Assembly: GCA_903895855.1 (NCBI GenBank)
Contig: CAITVN010000224.1
Span: 50,341-114,340, forward strand
Direction: 5' to 3'
DNA from: Oligoflexia bacterium
GTDB taxonomy: Bacteria > Bdellovibrionota > UBA1018
Length of the DNA: 64,000 nucleotides
The position numbers and the translations under genes were made by a program. The notes beneath the pieces are model-generated. The model saw nothing but the letters and a program-made list of their open reading frames with translations. It was not told the origin of the DNA and made no database searches. This document shows, piece after piece, positions 52,333 to 61,187 of the stretch; position 1 is the first letter of the stretch, and each line of letters starts with the position of its first letter.

Positions 52333-52428
52333 AACCGTCACTTTCGCAATCGCTAGATCGAGCATGAAGTTGATGAACTCGTACGCTTCTTTCAAATGCT
52401 TGGCACCTACTTTAGGCCCAATCACACC
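52333..52428 (-). pseudogene. Remnant of potD (internal fragment)
   Basis: About 95 nt reading GAKHLKEAYEFINFMLDLAIAKVTVE on the minus strand, matching residues around GAKHLKEAHELINFMLDPAIAKVTVE of the intact PotD at 54870-55988. Cut on the left by palindromic copy B and on the right by the start of unrelated DNA carrying the DUF4143 ATPase. A leftover of a duplicated secreted-protein/potD unit. Confidence 0.8.
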
Positions 52429-53699
52429 TGGTCGTGATTCAAAAGAAAGACATGTAGCGGAACTAAGTTCACTTTAACTCCCTCGACCGTCAACACGTCT
52501 TCGACTTGATCAGTAACGATCGTACCTCTCTTTAACTTAAGGGCCTTGCACGCCTCAACCAGCCCACCAACTTCTCGCTGTCGCAATACTTCATCGGTCA
52601 AGTTCGAGTCACACACCTGAATTGCTTGAAAAGGGGTTCCGTTGCGAGTCAGTATGAAATCACACTCTTGCTTACCAGAGTAATACGAAACCTCGTGATC
52701 TCGGCGACGAAGTTCCAGGTACACGGTATTCTCAATGAGCTTGCCTCGATCTTCACTTACAGATTGAGTCAGTACGCGACTGATGCCCACATCAATCAGG
52801 TATATTTTTTTGGGATCACGGTGTTGAACCTTCATATTCGGATGGTAACGATGAACTTCAAAGCAATAAAAAGCATCTGCAAGAAATCTGGTGTAATCGG
52901 CTGCAGTATCGACGGTGATACCGAACGCTTTTCGAATCGCCTGATAGGTATGCCGAGAGCTGAGGTTTGTCGCCAAGTATCGAGTCACCTGTTCAAGCGC
53001 CCTGCGATCGCGAATCGCATTTCTGGTAATCACATCTTTTGACAGCAAATCAACGGTGTATTGCTTCAAAAGGTCTCTCTTAACTTGTAGATCAGATTGC
53101 AGAACCACCGCCGGAAAACCACCCCACTGCAGGTAATCGTTTAGAAATTTCAAATGCTGCTCGTATCTACTTGGCTTTGCCCCGAGAAAAAATAGGTACT
53201 CACCGTAAGAAAGTGGCCATATATTTTTTTCAATGCATCTACCGGCCAATGAGGTAGCCAACTCTGAACTCAGTAGCTTTGCCGATGAGCCCGTTATGAT
53301 GATGTGATATCGCTTAGAATCAACTGCCTTTCGAACCCAACGTTCCCAACCCTGAATATTTTGAACTTCATCAAGAATCAGCGTTTGACAGTCGTCGTCG
53401 TTTTTTTCACTATCGACCGAAAGCAAAAGATCGATATTCTCAAAGCTGTCATTTCCCAAAAAAGCTGGATCTTCAAAATTGAGATAGACGATTCTACCAC
53501 TTAAATGATCACGCGCCCACCCCATAGCAGTATCAATAGCTGCCCACGATTTACCACACCGCCTGACGCCAACAAAACCATAGGCAAAATCAGAAGAAGG
53601 CCTCAATCTCAGAGATCTGGGTTTTAACGTCTGTGCAGACAGTTCAACAACTCGACTCCAATCACCTAATATTTGCGCCGCTTGGCCCCTAGTAATCAT
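52422..53699 (-). CDS. AAA ATPase with DUF4143 / nuclease-like C-terminus (second copy type)
   Basis: 425 residues; Walker A VGVRRCGKSWAA (~43-54), Walker B TLILDEVQNIQGW (~106-118), sensor ITGSSAKLLSSE, then the DUF4143 module (YQAIRKAFGITVDTAADYTRFLADA) and C-terminal QECDFILTRNGTPFQAIQV (D-x-Q/E core of a PD-(D/E)XK-like domain). Only remotely like the 32155-33336 protein. It lies between two secreted paralogues and its stop overlaps the potD remnant by 7 nt, so it arrived with, or caused, the disruption. Direct repeats upstream may be its operator. Confidence 0.88.
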   Translation of the reverse strand: MITRGQAAQILGDWSRVVELSAQTLKPRSLRLRPSSDFAYGFVGVRRCGKSWAAIDTAMGWARDHLSGRIVYLNFEDPAFLGNDSFENIDLLLSVDSEKNDDDCQTLILDEVQNIQGWERWVRKAVDSKRYHIIITGSSAKLLSSELATSLAGRCIEKNIWPLSYGEYLFFLGAKPSRYEQHLKFLNDYLQWGGFPAVVLQSDLQVKRDLLKQYTVDLLSKDVITRNAIRDRRALEQVTRYLATNLSSRHTYQAIRKAFGITVDTAADYTRFLADAFYCFEVHRYHPNMKVQHRDPKKIYLIDVGISRVLTQSVSEDRGKLIENTVYLELRRRDHEVSYYSGKQECDFILTRNGTPFQAIQVCDSNLTDEVLRQREVGGLVEACKALKLKRGTIVTDQVEDVLTVEGVKVNLVPLHVFLLNHDQV

Positions 53700-53709
53700 A
53701 TTTCAAATA

Positions 53710-53752
53710 TTACCGATTATAATCGACAAAAACAACGATTGTTACCGATTAT
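53710..53752. promoter_or_regulatory. Two direct repeats TTACCGATTAT, three helical turns apart
   Basis: Identical 11-mers at 53710-53720 and 53742-53752 (start-to-start 32 bp) immediately upstream of the DUF4143 ATPase start on the minus strand. The spacing places both on the same DNA face, as for tandem repressor sites. Confidence 0.5.
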
Positions 53753-53883
53753 GTTAGGTAAAACTATAAGTATTTAATATTATTGGTTTTTTACACACAG
53801 TGATTCTGATGAACTGAGTGAGTCGGCTAAAACCTAACATCAGCAACCGCAAAAGAGACAAGAATTGCTTGTTAAAATATATC

Positions 53884-54048
53884 TATTTAGTTTTTATATA
53901 CTAATTCCGACCCTCATTTAGTTCACTCACCTATTAATTTTAACTCGAAATGATAATCACTGAATCATCGAAAGCCAGTCGATGTAAAAACCGCCCGACA
54001 ATCGATTGAACTCAACAACACGAAACTACAACGAAAGGTCAGTATTTT
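53884..54048 (+). promoter_or_regulatory. Conserved 165-nt leader of secreted paralogue 2
   Basis: Gap-free counterpart of 51429-51593; differences are scattered substitutions, with the last ~7 nt before the ATG diverged. The preceding stretch 53753-53883 shows no gene. Confidence 0.65.
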
Positions 54049-54693
54049 ATGAAACTCCAAACCCGACTCACCCTCATCTCACTCGCAAGCGTTAGCGCTA
54101 TCATCAGCTTAAACACAGTAACCGCCCAAGCTAGCGAATCAGTCAAAATAGTTGCACACTATGAGATCACTTCAATCGACAAAGCCGAAGATCACTTCTG
54201 CCAGAGCTATCAATTCAATGAAACCGAGCAAAATCTAAAGCACCTATTCTTAATCAAAACTGCAGCAGACACAATTCAGCCCGTATTTTGTCCAACCAAT
54301 GACATCTCAAATGAGAGATGCATGAGCCCCCCAATCGAAGAAGCAAGCTTTACCTATGATGAGCGCGATTACCGAGCCGATATCTTCTTACCGGCAAAAG
54401 TAACTTCATCAACCTTCAGTACGTCGAGCTACCCACAGGTTTACCGATTTCACAGCGAACAAGACTCTCCGATCGCTGCTGACGGCTACAATGCCGAGTT
54501 CGGCACTTCGCACGGTTATGACGTGGTCATATTAGAAAAACGCACTGGCGCAATTAAACTCGAACTCACCGAGTCGATTAGACAAAGCAGCGCTAGCACC
54601 GATACCTACTCGTACAACAAATGCCAAAACGGCACTCAAGTGAACTACGCCGGTTGGTTGAAATTCAAGGCAACTCTCAAGCTCGTGAAGTAA
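54049..54693 (+). CDS. Secreted paralogue 2, unknown family
   Basis: 214 residues, signal peptide (LISLASVSAIISLNTVTAQA), the same four Cys and the same length as paralogue 1. Differences cluster in the middle (residues ~50-125). The arrangement paralogue-palindrome-potD here is intact and probably ancestral to the disrupted unit at 51429-52428. Function unknown; proximity to PotD suggests, weakly, a periplasmic binding or surface role. Confidence 0.75.
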   Translation: MKLQTRLTLISLASVSAIISLNTVTAQASESVKIVAHYEITSIDKAEDHFCQSYQFNETEQNLKHLFLIKTAADTIQPVFCPTNDISNERCMSPPIEEASFTYDERDYRADIFLPAKVTSSTFSTSSYPQVYRFHSEQDSPIAADGYNAEFGTSHGYDVVILEKRTGAIKLELTESIRQSSASTDTYSYNKCQNGTQVNYAGWLKFKATLKLVK

Positions 54694-54710
54694 GACCTCG
54701 CACTAAGAAA

Positions 54711-54732
54711 CAGGGCTTCTCACGGAGCCCTG
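54711..54732 (+). terminator. Hairpin after secreted paralogue 2
   Basis: CAGGGCT and AGCCCTG, 7-bp stem with an 8-nt loop, 17 nt after the stop codon. No U-tract follows; a palindromic element copy starts 13 nt on. Confidence 0.4.
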
Positions 54733-54745
54733 AGTTCAACGTCCA

Positions 54746-54802
54746 AAATTCGGACGTTAATGCCCGAACGTTGCCCGCGTTATGGCACTAACGTCCGAAT
54801 TT
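54746..54802. repeat. Full copy (C) of the recurring palindromic element
   Basis: The same 19-bp arms as copy B (AAATTCGGACGTTAATGCC / GGCACTAACGTCCGAATTT) with a longer 19-nt loop that includes CCGCGTTAT, shared with half copy A. Lies between the secreted gene and the 3' end of potD. Confidence 0.85.
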
Positions 54803-54869
54803 CGACAGTTGCTGAAAAGCCGATGAAAACACCAGAACACTCGGCGCCCCAAACCGAAGAAAAAAACGA

Positions 54870-55988
54870 TCAGCGCTGAGCTTTCACCTCGGTCCAAATT
54901 TTCTCCCACTGAACTAAACTTTCGCCAAGGTCGTGCATCATCTGAAGCTTGCTCATCACCGCTGGAGGCGGAAATAATTTTGCATTGGTTTGCAACTCTG
55001 GCTTCAATACGCCGAACACACCCTTATGGGTCGGGCCGACGAATAGATTTTCGACCGTGACTTTCGCAATTGCCGGATCGAGCATGAAGTTAATCAGCTC
55101 GTGCGCTTCTTTCAAGTGCTTTGCCCCGGTCGGAATCACAAGATTGTCTATCCAAAGCGTCGCGCCTTCTTCAGGTATGATGTACTCGACCTTACCACCG
55201 GTGTTGCGAGCCCCTTGAAGCGTATCGGTCGAATACGAATGCGCGACCGGAATATCGCCCGTCTCGATGGCCGTCTTCACTTCAGTCGTGATAGCCTTAA
55301 GACGAGGCTTGAATTTCAGCAATAACGCTTTGGCCCGTTGCAGGTCTTCAGGCTTCGTCGTGTTCAAGTCTAACCCCATCGATAAAAGTGCGGCACCGAT
55401 TGCTTCGCGTGCATCATCGAGTAGAGTGACTTTACCGGCTAAGTCTTCGCGTGAGAAAAAATCTTTCCAGCCCTTAATTTCTCCTGAATACTTATTGCGA
55501 TTAATCGCAATACCGGTAGTGCCCCAATCCCAAGGTAGCGAGTACTCATTCTTTGAGTCGTACTCTTTGTTCAAAAACTGCGAATCTAAAGCCTTGGCAT
55601 TTGGCAACTCAGCATAATTGAGTTTTACCAGTAACCCAAGCTTCACCATGGCGTAGACCATGTAATCTGAGGGCACAGCGACATCCCAACCGCTAGCGCC
55701 TGCTTGAAGCTTAGCGAGCAACTCTTCGTTCGATGAGTAATTTGAAATCTGAACTTTGATACCGGTCTTTTTTTGAAATGCCTCAATCGTCGCCGGAGTC
55801 ACATAACTTGACCACGTCGCCAAATTCACCACTCGTTCAACAGACGCCGTGTTTTCTCCCTTAGTGCAACCGCTCACCCAAAGTAAACCACTCAAAGTTA
55901 ATCCCAACGCAATCGCAGCCCTTGCACCCATACCTGCACCTCGACTAAAAATTTTTATCACAATTTTATTCGCTCCTTCATTGTTCAC
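54870..55988 (-). CDS. potD: Spermidine/putrescine ABC transporter substrate-binding lipoprotein
   Basis: 372 residues: signal peptide with lipobox WVSGC, then a periplasmic binding fold with VVNLATWSSYVTPATIEAFQKKTGIKV, WDVAVPSDYMV, LPWDWGTTGIAINR, AHSYSTD and the conserved LWIDNLVIPTGAKH, as in PotD/PotF. It binds polyamines for an ABC importer; no potA, potB or potC genes are in the window. GTG 55988 overlaps the upstream lipoprotein stop by 4 nt; GTG 55961 behind AAGGAG is an alternative start. Confidence 0.88.
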   Translation of the reverse strand: MNNEGANKIVIKIFSRGAGMGARAAIALGLTLSGLLWVSGCTKGENTASVERVVNLATWSSYVTPATIEAFQKKTGIKVQISNYSSNEELLAKLQAGASGWDVAVPSDYMVYAMVKLGLLVKLNYAELPNAKALDSQFLNKEYDSKNEYSLPWDWGTTGIAINRNKYSGEIKGWKDFFSREDLAGKVTLLDDAREAIGAALLSMGLDLNTTKPEDLQRAKALLLKFKPRLKAITTEVKTAIETGDIPVAHSYSTDTLQGARNTGGKVEYIIPEEGATLWIDNLVIPTGAKHLKEAHELINFMLDPAIAKVTVENLFVGPTHKGVFGVLKPELQTNAKLFPPPAVMSKLQMMHDLGESLVQWEKIWTEVKAQR

Positions 55989-57271
55989 GGCATGTACCTA
56001 AAATTCACAAACACCGTTTTTCTAGCGGCGACTTGTACTTCTTGTGAGGTCAAAGAACTCGCCCCCTCAGGCAGCACCTGTACGGTGTGTAACCCTGGCT
56101 TCACACGGGTACGCAAGATCTGCAAGTCTCGGGGCAAAAGATTCCACGAGCGCACGTCAGCTTGATCAGAGACATAGAAAAACACTTTCGAAATAAAACC
56201 CAACAAAGGGCTATTCGTCGCTTTTTCAATGCGATCAGAGACCACTTCCTTTGCGACAATGCCCGCAATTTTTTTCGCAATGATGCCGGCGTACTTTTCT
56301 TTCAAATTTTCGATCGCCGTGTACTCGATGTCGTGAAGCAGGTATGGCTCGCCGACTTCATTGCCATCGATCGCAATTTTCGCCGAACGCACGGGATTAA
56401 AACGTGGAATGAATTCTGGAATCGACGCAAAATTTCGCGAAGGTATTTTCTTAGGCGAAATGCCGTTTTGATAAACTACCACGATCTCGCCGCGATCGTC
56501 TGCCTTTGATGCCCGAAATTTCGCTTCTTTCTTATCAGCCGCAGTCAAACTGTACTCGCCACTCCATTTTTCCATCTCATCAGTCATTCGTAGCGCGTAT
56601 GCCATTCGGTAAAGATCTCGACCAACGTCAGGAATCGATCCATCGAGTTCGCGTGCCAGTTTGTAGTCAATGTAAGCGTCGTTATAAAAATTGCCATCAG
56701 CAGCACGACCTTGAGACTCGTAAAGTATCGCTGATAGGTACCGCGCAAACGCATTTTGTTTATACTTTCGTTGCCCATCGGTGATCATCATCTGCAGTTT
56801 GCGATTCACACGCCTGGCCTCAACTAAGGCATCATCGTACTCGCCCATGAGCGCGAAATTCATCGACAGGTAGACGTTGATCAAAACTTTTTCAAAATCT
56901 TCGCCTTTATAATCTTTGATGTTTTCAGAAGTCAGCAAGGTCGCGCCTTCTGTGGCGAGGCTAGTGTAATCTTTGATTTCAGCAATTTTGTCGGCTTGCA
57001 TGAAAGCCTTATTACTTGCCTCATACTGTTTGGCCATGTGCAGGCTCAAACCCGAATCTAATAGGTACAGCAGCAAATCTCGGCCGTCGGGTCCTTGCTT
57101 TTTGATGCCTTTTTCTAAGGCTTTATTCGCTGATTCGTAGTCGCCGGCCCGAAAGAGTCGATCGGGCTCGCTATCTGACATGCGGCTTGAGACACACCCT
57201 GAAGTGCTCACTGTTGCCACACACGCCAATAAGATCAATGCCATTCTCATTGGCGATAGCGCCAAATTCAT
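55985..57271 (-). CDS. COG3014-like TPR lipoprotein
   Basis: 428 residues: lipobox STSGC, TPR-like helical repeats (LFRAGDYESANKALEKGI, KQYEASNKAFMQADKIAE, LMGEYDDALVEARRVN) and a C-terminal beta domain ending GLHTVQVLPEGASSLTSQEV. This is the COG3014 pattern, commonly encoded with LpoB. Periplasmic face of the outer membrane. It lies 12 nt after lpoB and overlaps potD by 4 nt. Confidence 0.82.
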   Translation of the reverse strand: MNLALSPMRMALILLACVATVSTSGCVSSRMSDSEPDRLFRAGDYESANKALEKGIKKQGPDGRDLLLYLLDSGLSLHMAKQYEASNKAFMQADKIAEIKDYTSLATEGATLLTSENIKDYKGEDFEKVLINVYLSMNFALMGEYDDALVEARRVNRKLQMMITDGQRKYKQNAFARYLSAILYESQGRAADGNFYNDAYIDYKLARELDGSIPDVGRDLYRMAYALRMTDEMEKWSGEYSLTAADKKEAKFRASKADDRGEIVVVYQNGISPKKIPSRNFASIPEFIPRFNPVRSAKIAIDGNEVGEPYLLHDIEYTAIENLKEKYAGIIAKKIAGIVAKEVVSDRIEKATNSPLLGFISKVFFYVSDQADVRSWNLLPRDLQILRTRVKPGLHTVQVLPEGASSLTSQEVQVAARKTVFVNFRYMP

Positions 57272-57283
57272 AGTTTTCTAATT

Positions 57284-57943
57284 CTACATTCCAATGCTGC
57301 GTTTTCGATATTTCTTACGAAGCTCTTTTTCGTCGGTGCAGTCGATGGTTGACGTTTCCATGTTGGTCAGATTCATCGTGAGTTTGTAATAAATGAATTT
57401 ATCGTTGCCGACTTCTTGAATGTTAGTCGCAAGCGCTCCGCTCATGATGTAATCGGCACCAATTTGAGATCCACCTTTTTTCTGAGTGGGCCCAGACACG
57501 TTACCGCCGGCATTGTATTTGTACTCTTCATCAAGCGTTTCGCGCTCTTGTTTGTTCACAAAGCGCACTTTTCCGGTTTTAATTAATGAAGTTCGAATTT
57601 TATCAGTCAGAGACTGAGTATCAATGTGTTCTTCGGTCTTATTTTGAACGCGCTCAACAATCACCACCGGAGGTTTAGGGGCATTTGCCACGTAAGGGCA
57701 AGCGACCATCGCTTTAATGATGGTGTCAGCCATTTGCTGCATGTCGGCTTCGTTGTACTTGTCATCTAATAGCTCAACGCGCGATGGGTCATCGTACTCA
57801 CCCTTAGTAAAGGCTTTTGGACCACAACCTGAAACCACGAGCGTAAAGCTCAAAGTGAGGGCCAGTAAGCCCAAAGCAATCCAACCGGCATCAAAATCAA
57901 GAGAGGTTCTTTTCATAGTCAGGTCTTTCAGAGAGTTCTTCAT
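57284..57943 (-). CDS. lpoB: Penicillin-binding protein activator LpoB-like lipoprotein
   Basis: 219 residues: signal peptide and lipobox VVSGC, then the LpoB fold (DMQQMADTIIKAMVACPYV, PPVVIVERVQNKTEEHID, GKVRFVNKQERETLDEE, IGADYIMSGALATNIQEV). LpoB reaches from the outer membrane to stimulate PBP1B. AGAGG sits 7 nt before ATG 57943. First gene of the lpoB-COG3014-potD unit. Confidence 0.88.
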   Translation of the reverse strand: MKNSLKDLTMKRTSLDFDAGWIALGLLALTLSFTLVVSGCGPKAFTKGEYDDPSRVELLDDKYNEADMQQMADTIIKAMVACPYVANAPKPPVVIVERVQNKTEEHIDTQSLTDKIRTSLIKTGKVRFVNKQERETLDEEYKYNAGGNVSGPTQKKGGSQIGADYIMSGALATNIQEVGNDKFIYYKLTMNLTNMETSTIDCTDEKELRKKYRKRSIGM

Positions 57944-58036
57944 AATTAGCCTCTGAGTCTAGTAGCAGCGCGCAAAAATGCAAGCACGTACTTCATTGGG
58001 TTGCGATCTTTTCAAGGCTATGGTTCTGTACCGGGT

Positions 58037-59074
58037 ATGCGTCAAACACGATTTAACCTAACGCCGGCCCTAGTGATTCTCGGTGCTCTCAGCTTTCTTA
58101 GTTTAACTCCTACTCTTGCTCAGGCTCAATTGAGAGAAACTTGGTATTTTCAAGGGGCTCCGTCTGAATCTCAGATTGCCGCATGGAGCAATCATACCTC
58201 ACTTGCTGGCGAACGCATTCGCTACTTACTCGATATGGACGACCCGATCGCACCTGAACTGTCGAGACTGAAGGGCCTGACGAACGCTAAAGAATTGCTC
58301 ATCGAAACGAGACAGTACCCAGCAGAAAGCGAGCGCCAGGAATGGCAAGCCCTCAATGCGTCGCTAAAAACCGAAACCACACTCATTGTTATGCGCGGAG
58401 ATGGCCCCACCGACGATGAAGTGCGAAGGCTCAACGATTTCAACTTTCGCAGCATCGTGATTGTTTTTACCTACTACCCTGGCGAAGTCGAAGCCAAGAA
58501 ACTCTCTCGAATTCAGTCAAAACTGCAGATCACCTTTGCAACCAGTGCGTATCCGAAATTTGAAGACCGAAAAGGTCTACAAGCTTTAGACCCTGCGATT
58601 CCGGTTCTTTACACCTCACAGTATTGGCCTCACTACATACACATGGATGTACTGAATCTGACCCCACAAAAAGACATCAAACTTCGAGTCATCGATACGC
58701 TACCCGCTGAAGAGAATTTACCTTATATTAATCACATTAAAAATCTGACCCAGATTGCCATGCAAACCACTCATGAAAGCTTCGCACCATCGACATGGGC
58801 AAGTTTTCGAAGCGAAGTCGATCTCACCTGGATGGCTAGCGGGTTTTTTCCGTCTCTCGCAAAAGTCAATGAATTTGCTGCAACATTAAACGGCACAGAA
58901 AAACGGGCAATCAAGATCGACTGCGATCAAGACATTGAGCCTGGCTACCGAATTGCCCTCAAGAACCTCACTCTTTCTATCGACTGGACACACACGGCAC
59001 CTTACTCAGACAGAATGAATTCTCAACGTGATTCAGATTTCAAGCGTAACCTAGGTAATCAAGTTCTGCGATGA
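58037..59074 (+). CDS. Exported protein of unknown family, head of the ArsA operon
   Basis: 345 residues from ATG 58037 (a TTG at 58001 adds 12). Signal peptide LVILGALSFLSLTPTLAQA. The mature part is made of repeating alpha/beta units of about 40-50 residues with L-x-x-L and I-x-I patterns (LSRLKGLTNAKELLIET, LNDFNFRSIVIVFTYY, LQALDPAIPVLYTS, INHIKNLTQIAMQT), like an irregular leucine-rich-repeat solenoid. No family recognised. Its stop overlaps the first ATPase by 4 nt. Confidence 0.65.
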   Translation: MRQTRFNLTPALVILGALSFLSLTPTLAQAQLRETWYFQGAPSESQIAAWSNHTSLAGERIRYLLDMDDPIAPELSRLKGLTNAKELLIETRQYPAESERQEWQALNASLKTETTLIVMRGDGPTDDEVRRLNDFNFRSIVIVFTYYPGEVEAKKLSRIQSKLQITFATSAYPKFEDRKGLQALDPAIPVLYTSQYWPHYIHMDVLNLTPQKDIKLRVIDTLPAEENLPYINHIKNLTQIAMQTTHESFAPSTWASFRSEVDLTWMASGFFPSLAKVNEFAATLNGTEKRAIKIDCDQDIEPGYRIALKNLTLSIDWTHTAPYSDRMNSQRDSDFKRNLGNQVLR

Positions 59075-60009
59075 CTTGCCCAAGTATTTTCGAGATACTC
59101 ACTCGAAAAATCATTTTTGTCACAGGCAAAGGCGGAGTCGGTAAGACCGTGCTCACAGAGGCCATTGCACGCGGCCTAGCGGCAAATCGCGATGGCGATG
59201 AAAAGAATGTACTCTGGGTAACCATTGAAGACCCTGCCTACCCAGCAGGCGAAGTGCGCGCACTCGGCGATCGCCTGTCACACTTAAACTGTGATGCGAC
59301 TCAAGCTTTTGACGAATATGTTGGAATGAAAATCGGAATTCCCACTCTGGCCAAAATTTTTACTCAGAACAAACTCATGAAGTACCTCTCGCAAGCCGCC
59401 CCTGGTATACATGAACTCGTCCTTCTAGGAAAAGTTTGGTTTGAGCGCAATCACTTTGATCATGTGGTTGTCGATATGCCGTCGACGGGCTACGGCCTCG
59501 CGATGTTTCACAGTGCTTACAATTTCAGAAAGCTATTTTCTGGCGGGCCATTATACGAAGATGCTGGCGCCATGATTGATTCGTTCTCGAGTGCGCGTGA
59601 ATCAGGAGTGATCATCGCTGCCCTACCCGAAGAAATGCCCTTGAGAGAAGCCATTGAACTCGATCATTTCTTGCTCGAATTATTTCCAGAGAATCGATCT
59701 GCCTTTGTCGTTAACCGATGTTTTCCTGAGTTCGATTTGACTGATGCCGAACTGAAACGCAAATCACCCCACAGCGAGGCACAACAACCCGTGCAGTCAC
59801 CCGTGCCTACTTCACTTGAAGATTACGCTATCAAAAGAACTAAACTCGAAAAACAAAATCTAAAAATCTGGGCAGAAATCGACCTTCTGTACTCTTCGAT
59901 ACCCTACCTGCTCAATGCCACTTTGTCGCGTGACTCTTTGATCACCCAATTGACTGCGACGATGGAGACACTCGGTTGGTTTACCGCTCAAACCGCGAGG
60001 CTGAAATGA
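59071..60009 (+). CDS. ArsA/Get3-family ATPase, subunit with signature lysine
   Basis: 312 residues. The deviant Walker A is TGKGGVGKTVL, with the intradimer signature Lys. IEDPAYPAGEV replaces the usual switch I IDPA, VVVDMPSTGYGLAMF is switch II, and ALPEEMPLREAIEL is the A-loop region typical of ArsA/Get3. No Cys triad of the arsenite site and no TRC40 zinc CxxC, so it is neither a classic arsenite pump ATPase nor eukaryotic-type Get3. Coupled by ATGA overlaps on both sides. Likely pairs with the next gene. Confidence 0.85.
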   Translation: MTCPSIFEILTRKIIFVTGKGGVGKTVLTEAIARGLAANRDGDEKNVLWVTIEDPAYPAGEVRALGDRLSHLNCDATQAFDEYVGMKIGIPTLAKIFTQNKLMKYLSQAAPGIHELVLLGKVWFERNHFDHVVVDMPSTGYGLAMFHSAYNFRKLFSGGPLYEDAGAMIDSFSSARESGVIIAALPEEMPLREAIELDHFLLELFPENRSAFVVNRCFPEFDLTDAELKRKSPHSEAQQPVQSPVPTSLEDYAIKRTKLEKQNLKIWAEIDLLYSSIPYLLNATLSRDSLITQLTATMETLGWFTAQTARLK

Positions 60010-61187
60010 CTCCACAAGATAAAGTCGACCTCTCAGACCTGTCAGCACTTCAGCTCGACGCCATTATCAAGAAACGAAAAGTACTGGTCGTAGCCGGCAC
60101 CGGTGGAGTGGGTAAAACCACCGTGAGTTCAGCGCTGGGCATTCGCGCGGCAATTTCTGGTAGAAAAGTCGTCGTCGTAACCATTGACCCCGCCAAGCGC
60201 TTAGCGACGTCGTTGGGGCTCGAATCACTTGGGCTCGACACCCCACAAGATTTGACCGACGCTCTCAATTTGCATTTAAAGCAACAAGGCAAACCCCTTT
60301 GTCTTGGGCAGTTCTCTGCTTTAATTCCTGACACAAAAAAAACTTTTGAAAGTTTTGTCGCTGCCCTCGCACCCACGGCTGAAATTCAAGAGCAAGTGGT
60401 GAGAAACCCGATCTACCAAATTTTTGCTAAAGAATTTGCTGGCACCAACGAATACATGGCTCTCAAAAAACTGCATGCTCTGGTCAGAAGAGCTGAATTC
60501 GACCTCATTATTCTAGACACGCCACCAAGCCGCAATGCTTTGTCATTTCTAGAGGCACCTACTTTGCTTTCACGTTTTTTCGAAGAACGTTTCGTTCGCT
60601 GGTTAGTGGTACCTGCCAATCGAATCTTGTCGATCGGCATGAAAAAATCACTTTCAGTTCTCGAGAAACTCACAGGTGGTGGATTCATGACCCACTTAGT
60701 AGATTTCGCGACGACTTTATTTGAAGTTCAAACTCGCTTTACAGAAACTCTCTCTGAGGTGACAGAATTACTAAAATCAGAAGATGTCGGGTTTTGCCTA
60801 GTTTCTGGACCCACTCCTGACACTCTCAGCGAACTTGAAGTTTTTTCAAAAACATTGACAGCAAAAGAAATGCGCTTCGACGTCGCCCTCATCAATCGGT
60901 GTTTGAGCTACTTAAAATCTCAACCGGTATCACCCTCTTTTTTTGCGTCACCCGCAGGCCAGCTCACCCTTCAAATCTGCGCAAGAGAAACGCAGGCTCT
61001 CAGAGCATTCAACTCGTTCGCCTCGTTTTCTGGGGTTTCGCGGCAGACTGCCGAAAAGCGTTCATCAGAAAAACCGCTACTACTCACACTTCCTGAGTTA
61101 TCAAGAGACGTGCATTCAATCGAAGACCTCATTCATGTGGCTGACGCTTTCATCGCCCCGTCAGCCGATGGAGAAATTTCACTATGA
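60006..61187 (+). CDS. ArsA/Get3-family ATPase, partner lacking the signature lysine
   Basis: 393 residues from ATG 60006 (ATGA overlap). Walker A is AGTGGVGKTTV: the first Lys of the K-G-G-x-G-K motif is Thr. The rest is canonical: VVTIDPAKRLATSLGL (switch I) and LIILDTPPSRNALSFLEAP (switch II). In dimeric ATPases of this group the signature Lys acts across the dimer, so a heterodimer with the preceding Lys-containing protein is the natural reading. Client unknown. Confidence 0.85.
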   Translation: MTPQDKVDLSDLSALQLDAIIKKRKVLVVAGTGGVGKTTVSSALGIRAAISGRKVVVVTIDPAKRLATSLGLESLGLDTPQDLTDALNLHLKQQGKPLCLGQFSALIPDTKKTFESFVAALAPTAEIQEQVVRNPIYQIFAKEFAGTNEYMALKKLHALVRRAEFDLIILDTPPSRNALSFLEAPTLLSRFFEERFVRWLVVPANRILSIGMKKSLSVLEKLTGGGFMTHLVDFATTLFEVQTRFTETLSEVTELLKSEDVGFCLVSGPTPDTLSELEVFSKTLTAKEMRFDVALINRCLSYLKSQPVSPSFFASPAGQLTLQICARETQALRAFNSFASFSGVSRQTAEKRSSEKPLLLTLPELSRDVHSIEDLIHVADAFIAPSADGEISL

